A DNA stretch of 7,069 nt, taken from Kiritimatiellota bacterium. GTDB taxonomy: Bacteria; Verrucomicrobiota; Lentisphaeria; Victivallales; JAADHT01. The notes under the pieces were generated by a model. That model worked only from the letters and a program-made list of their open reading frames with translations. It ran no database searches and was not told the DNA's origin. Both the position numbers and the translations under genes were made by a program. Shown here in pieces: positions 6,879 through 7,069 of the stretch. The first letter of the stretch is position 1, and every line of letters begins with the position of its first letter. Where the stretch lies: positions 1 to 7,069 of the forward strand of contig JAADHT010000060.1 in the NCBI GenBank assembly GCA_013151705.1, written 5' to 3'.

Positions 6879-6904
6879 TTCGCTCATATTTTTGCGACTG
6901 GCTC
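6879..6904 (+). repeat. 26-base intergenic repeat, copy 4 (metF leader, distal arm)
   Basis: Its reverse complement begins GAGCCAGTCGC and ends ATATGAGCGAA. It is inverted relative to copies 1-3 and differs from copy 1 at five or six of 26 positions, making it the most diverged full copy. With copy 3 it makes an inverted pair. Confidence 0.65.
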
Positions 6905-6966
6905 CTCCGTTATTCACTTTTTCAGAAGCAGCCTATTCACGCGGCTCCAAATTCCATCGGGCCGTT

Positions 6967-6994
6967 AAGATAGATAGAAACGTGGCGTTTTCAA
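6967..6994 (-). promoter_or_regulatory. Candidate sigma-70-type promoter of metF
   Basis: On the minus strand TTGAAA (6989-6994, five of six to consensus) is followed after 16 bases by TATCTT (6967-6972, four of six). Transcription would begin near 6960, giving a leader of about 118 bases that includes the whole hairpin. This is a consensus match by eye; the organism's promoter rules are unknown. Confidence 0.4.
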
Positions 6995-7040
6995 GGGAAA
7001 CATAGTCGTTGGAGTCGGTATTTTGCATAACTTCCGTGAA

Positions 7041-7062
7041 TTCAGGCTTTTGCGATTGGCTC
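7041..7062 (+). repeat. Intergenic repeat, copy 5 (22-base core)
   Basis: It reads TTCAGGCTTTTGCGATTGG then CTC. Its reverse complement matches the first 22 bases of copy 3 at 21 positions, in inverted orientation. The CGAC end of the 26-base unit is not conserved here. It lies seven bases from the right edge of the window. Confidence 0.7.
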
Positions 7063-7069
7063 ATTACTA

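Larger units (their letters stand above)
6851..6904 (-). promoter_or_regulatory. Long hairpin in the metF leader formed by two inverted repeats
   Basis: Copies 3 and 4 meet head-to-head with two bases (6877-6878) between them. In metF-sense RNA the arms can form 23 pairs over 26 positions, with three mismatched positions (16, 18 and 26 from the base). The position-26 mismatch makes the loop ACCG. The first 15 base positions pair without interruption. Four pairs are G-U wobbles that would be A-C mismatches in the opposite strand's RNA, suggesting the structure acts as RNA in the metF transcript. It ends next to GGAGG and could affect initiation, mRNA stability or binding of a regulator. It has no T-run, so it is not an intrinsic terminator. 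It resembles no riboswitch class I can name. Confidence 0.6.

Noticed and set aside
6842..6960. SAM, cobalamin or other known riboswitch in the metF leader
   Set aside because: The leader is one long two-arm hairpin. I see none of the multi-helix junctions or conserved core words of those classes.
6933..7028. 31-codon minus-strand frame starting ATG upstream of metF (MQNTDSNDY...)
   Set aside because: It is too short to judge, has only a weak GGAAG two bases before the ATG, overlaps the candidate metF promoter and resembles nothing known to me.
6851..7062. CRISPR array
   Set aside because: The repeats are in mixed orientation, with 2-base and about 136-base gaps, and no regular spacers.

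Overview
All four complete genes in this window lie on the minus strand. Read in the direction of transcription (right to left) they are: a MetF-type methylenetetrahydrofolate reductase fused to a cysteine-rich MetV-like C-terminal domain (5385-6842); a secreted lipoprotein of the LCAT-like alpha/beta-hydrolase family (3599-5074); a polytopic membrane protein that looks like a GT-C glycosyltransferase (1652-3379); and a FabB-type beta-ketoacyl-ACP synthase I (162-1397). No convincing plus-strand gene was found. The gaps are wide (about 160 to 310 bases), so these are probably separate transcription units and not one operon. Their jobs (one-carbon/methyl metabolism, lipid or ester hydrolysis at the envelope, lipid-linked sugar transfer, fatty-acid elongation) do not form one obvious pathway.

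The organism is a Gram-negative-type bacterium: there is a lipobox signal peptide, a membrane sugar-transferase-like protein with a large presumed periplasmic C-terminus, and FabB. The MetF-MetV fusion and the short ATTCGAGATTCAT-type intergenic repeats resemble what I remember from the Planctomycetes-Verrucomicrobia-Lentisphaerae-Kiritimatiellae group. That placement is a guess from style, not a demonstration.

The most interesting material is intergenic. A 26-base repeat (begins GAGCCA, ends CTGAACGAC on the plus strand) occurs four times in full and once as a 22-base core: 24-49, 5324-5349, 6851-6876, 6879-6904 and 7041-7062. All copies lie outside the coding regions. Two copies sit alone, 3' of fabB and 3' of metF. 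Two sit head-to-head just before metF, 2 bases apart, and predict a long hairpin in the metF mRNA that abuts the GGAGG ribosome-binding site. Four of the seven differences between the two arms become G-U pairs only in the metF-sense RNA. Single copies plus an inverted pair recall REP/BIME organisation, but the monomer is not itself a palindrome, so I cannot assign it to a known family.

Other structures are a perfect 14-bp-stem palindrome that encodes the last residues of the membrane protein, a nested hairpin 3' of fabB, and an AT-rich block of short direct and inverted repeats between the lipase and the membrane protein. For three of the four genes the ribosome-binding site or signal peptide points to a start downstream of the longest reading frame; the shorter starts are given here.
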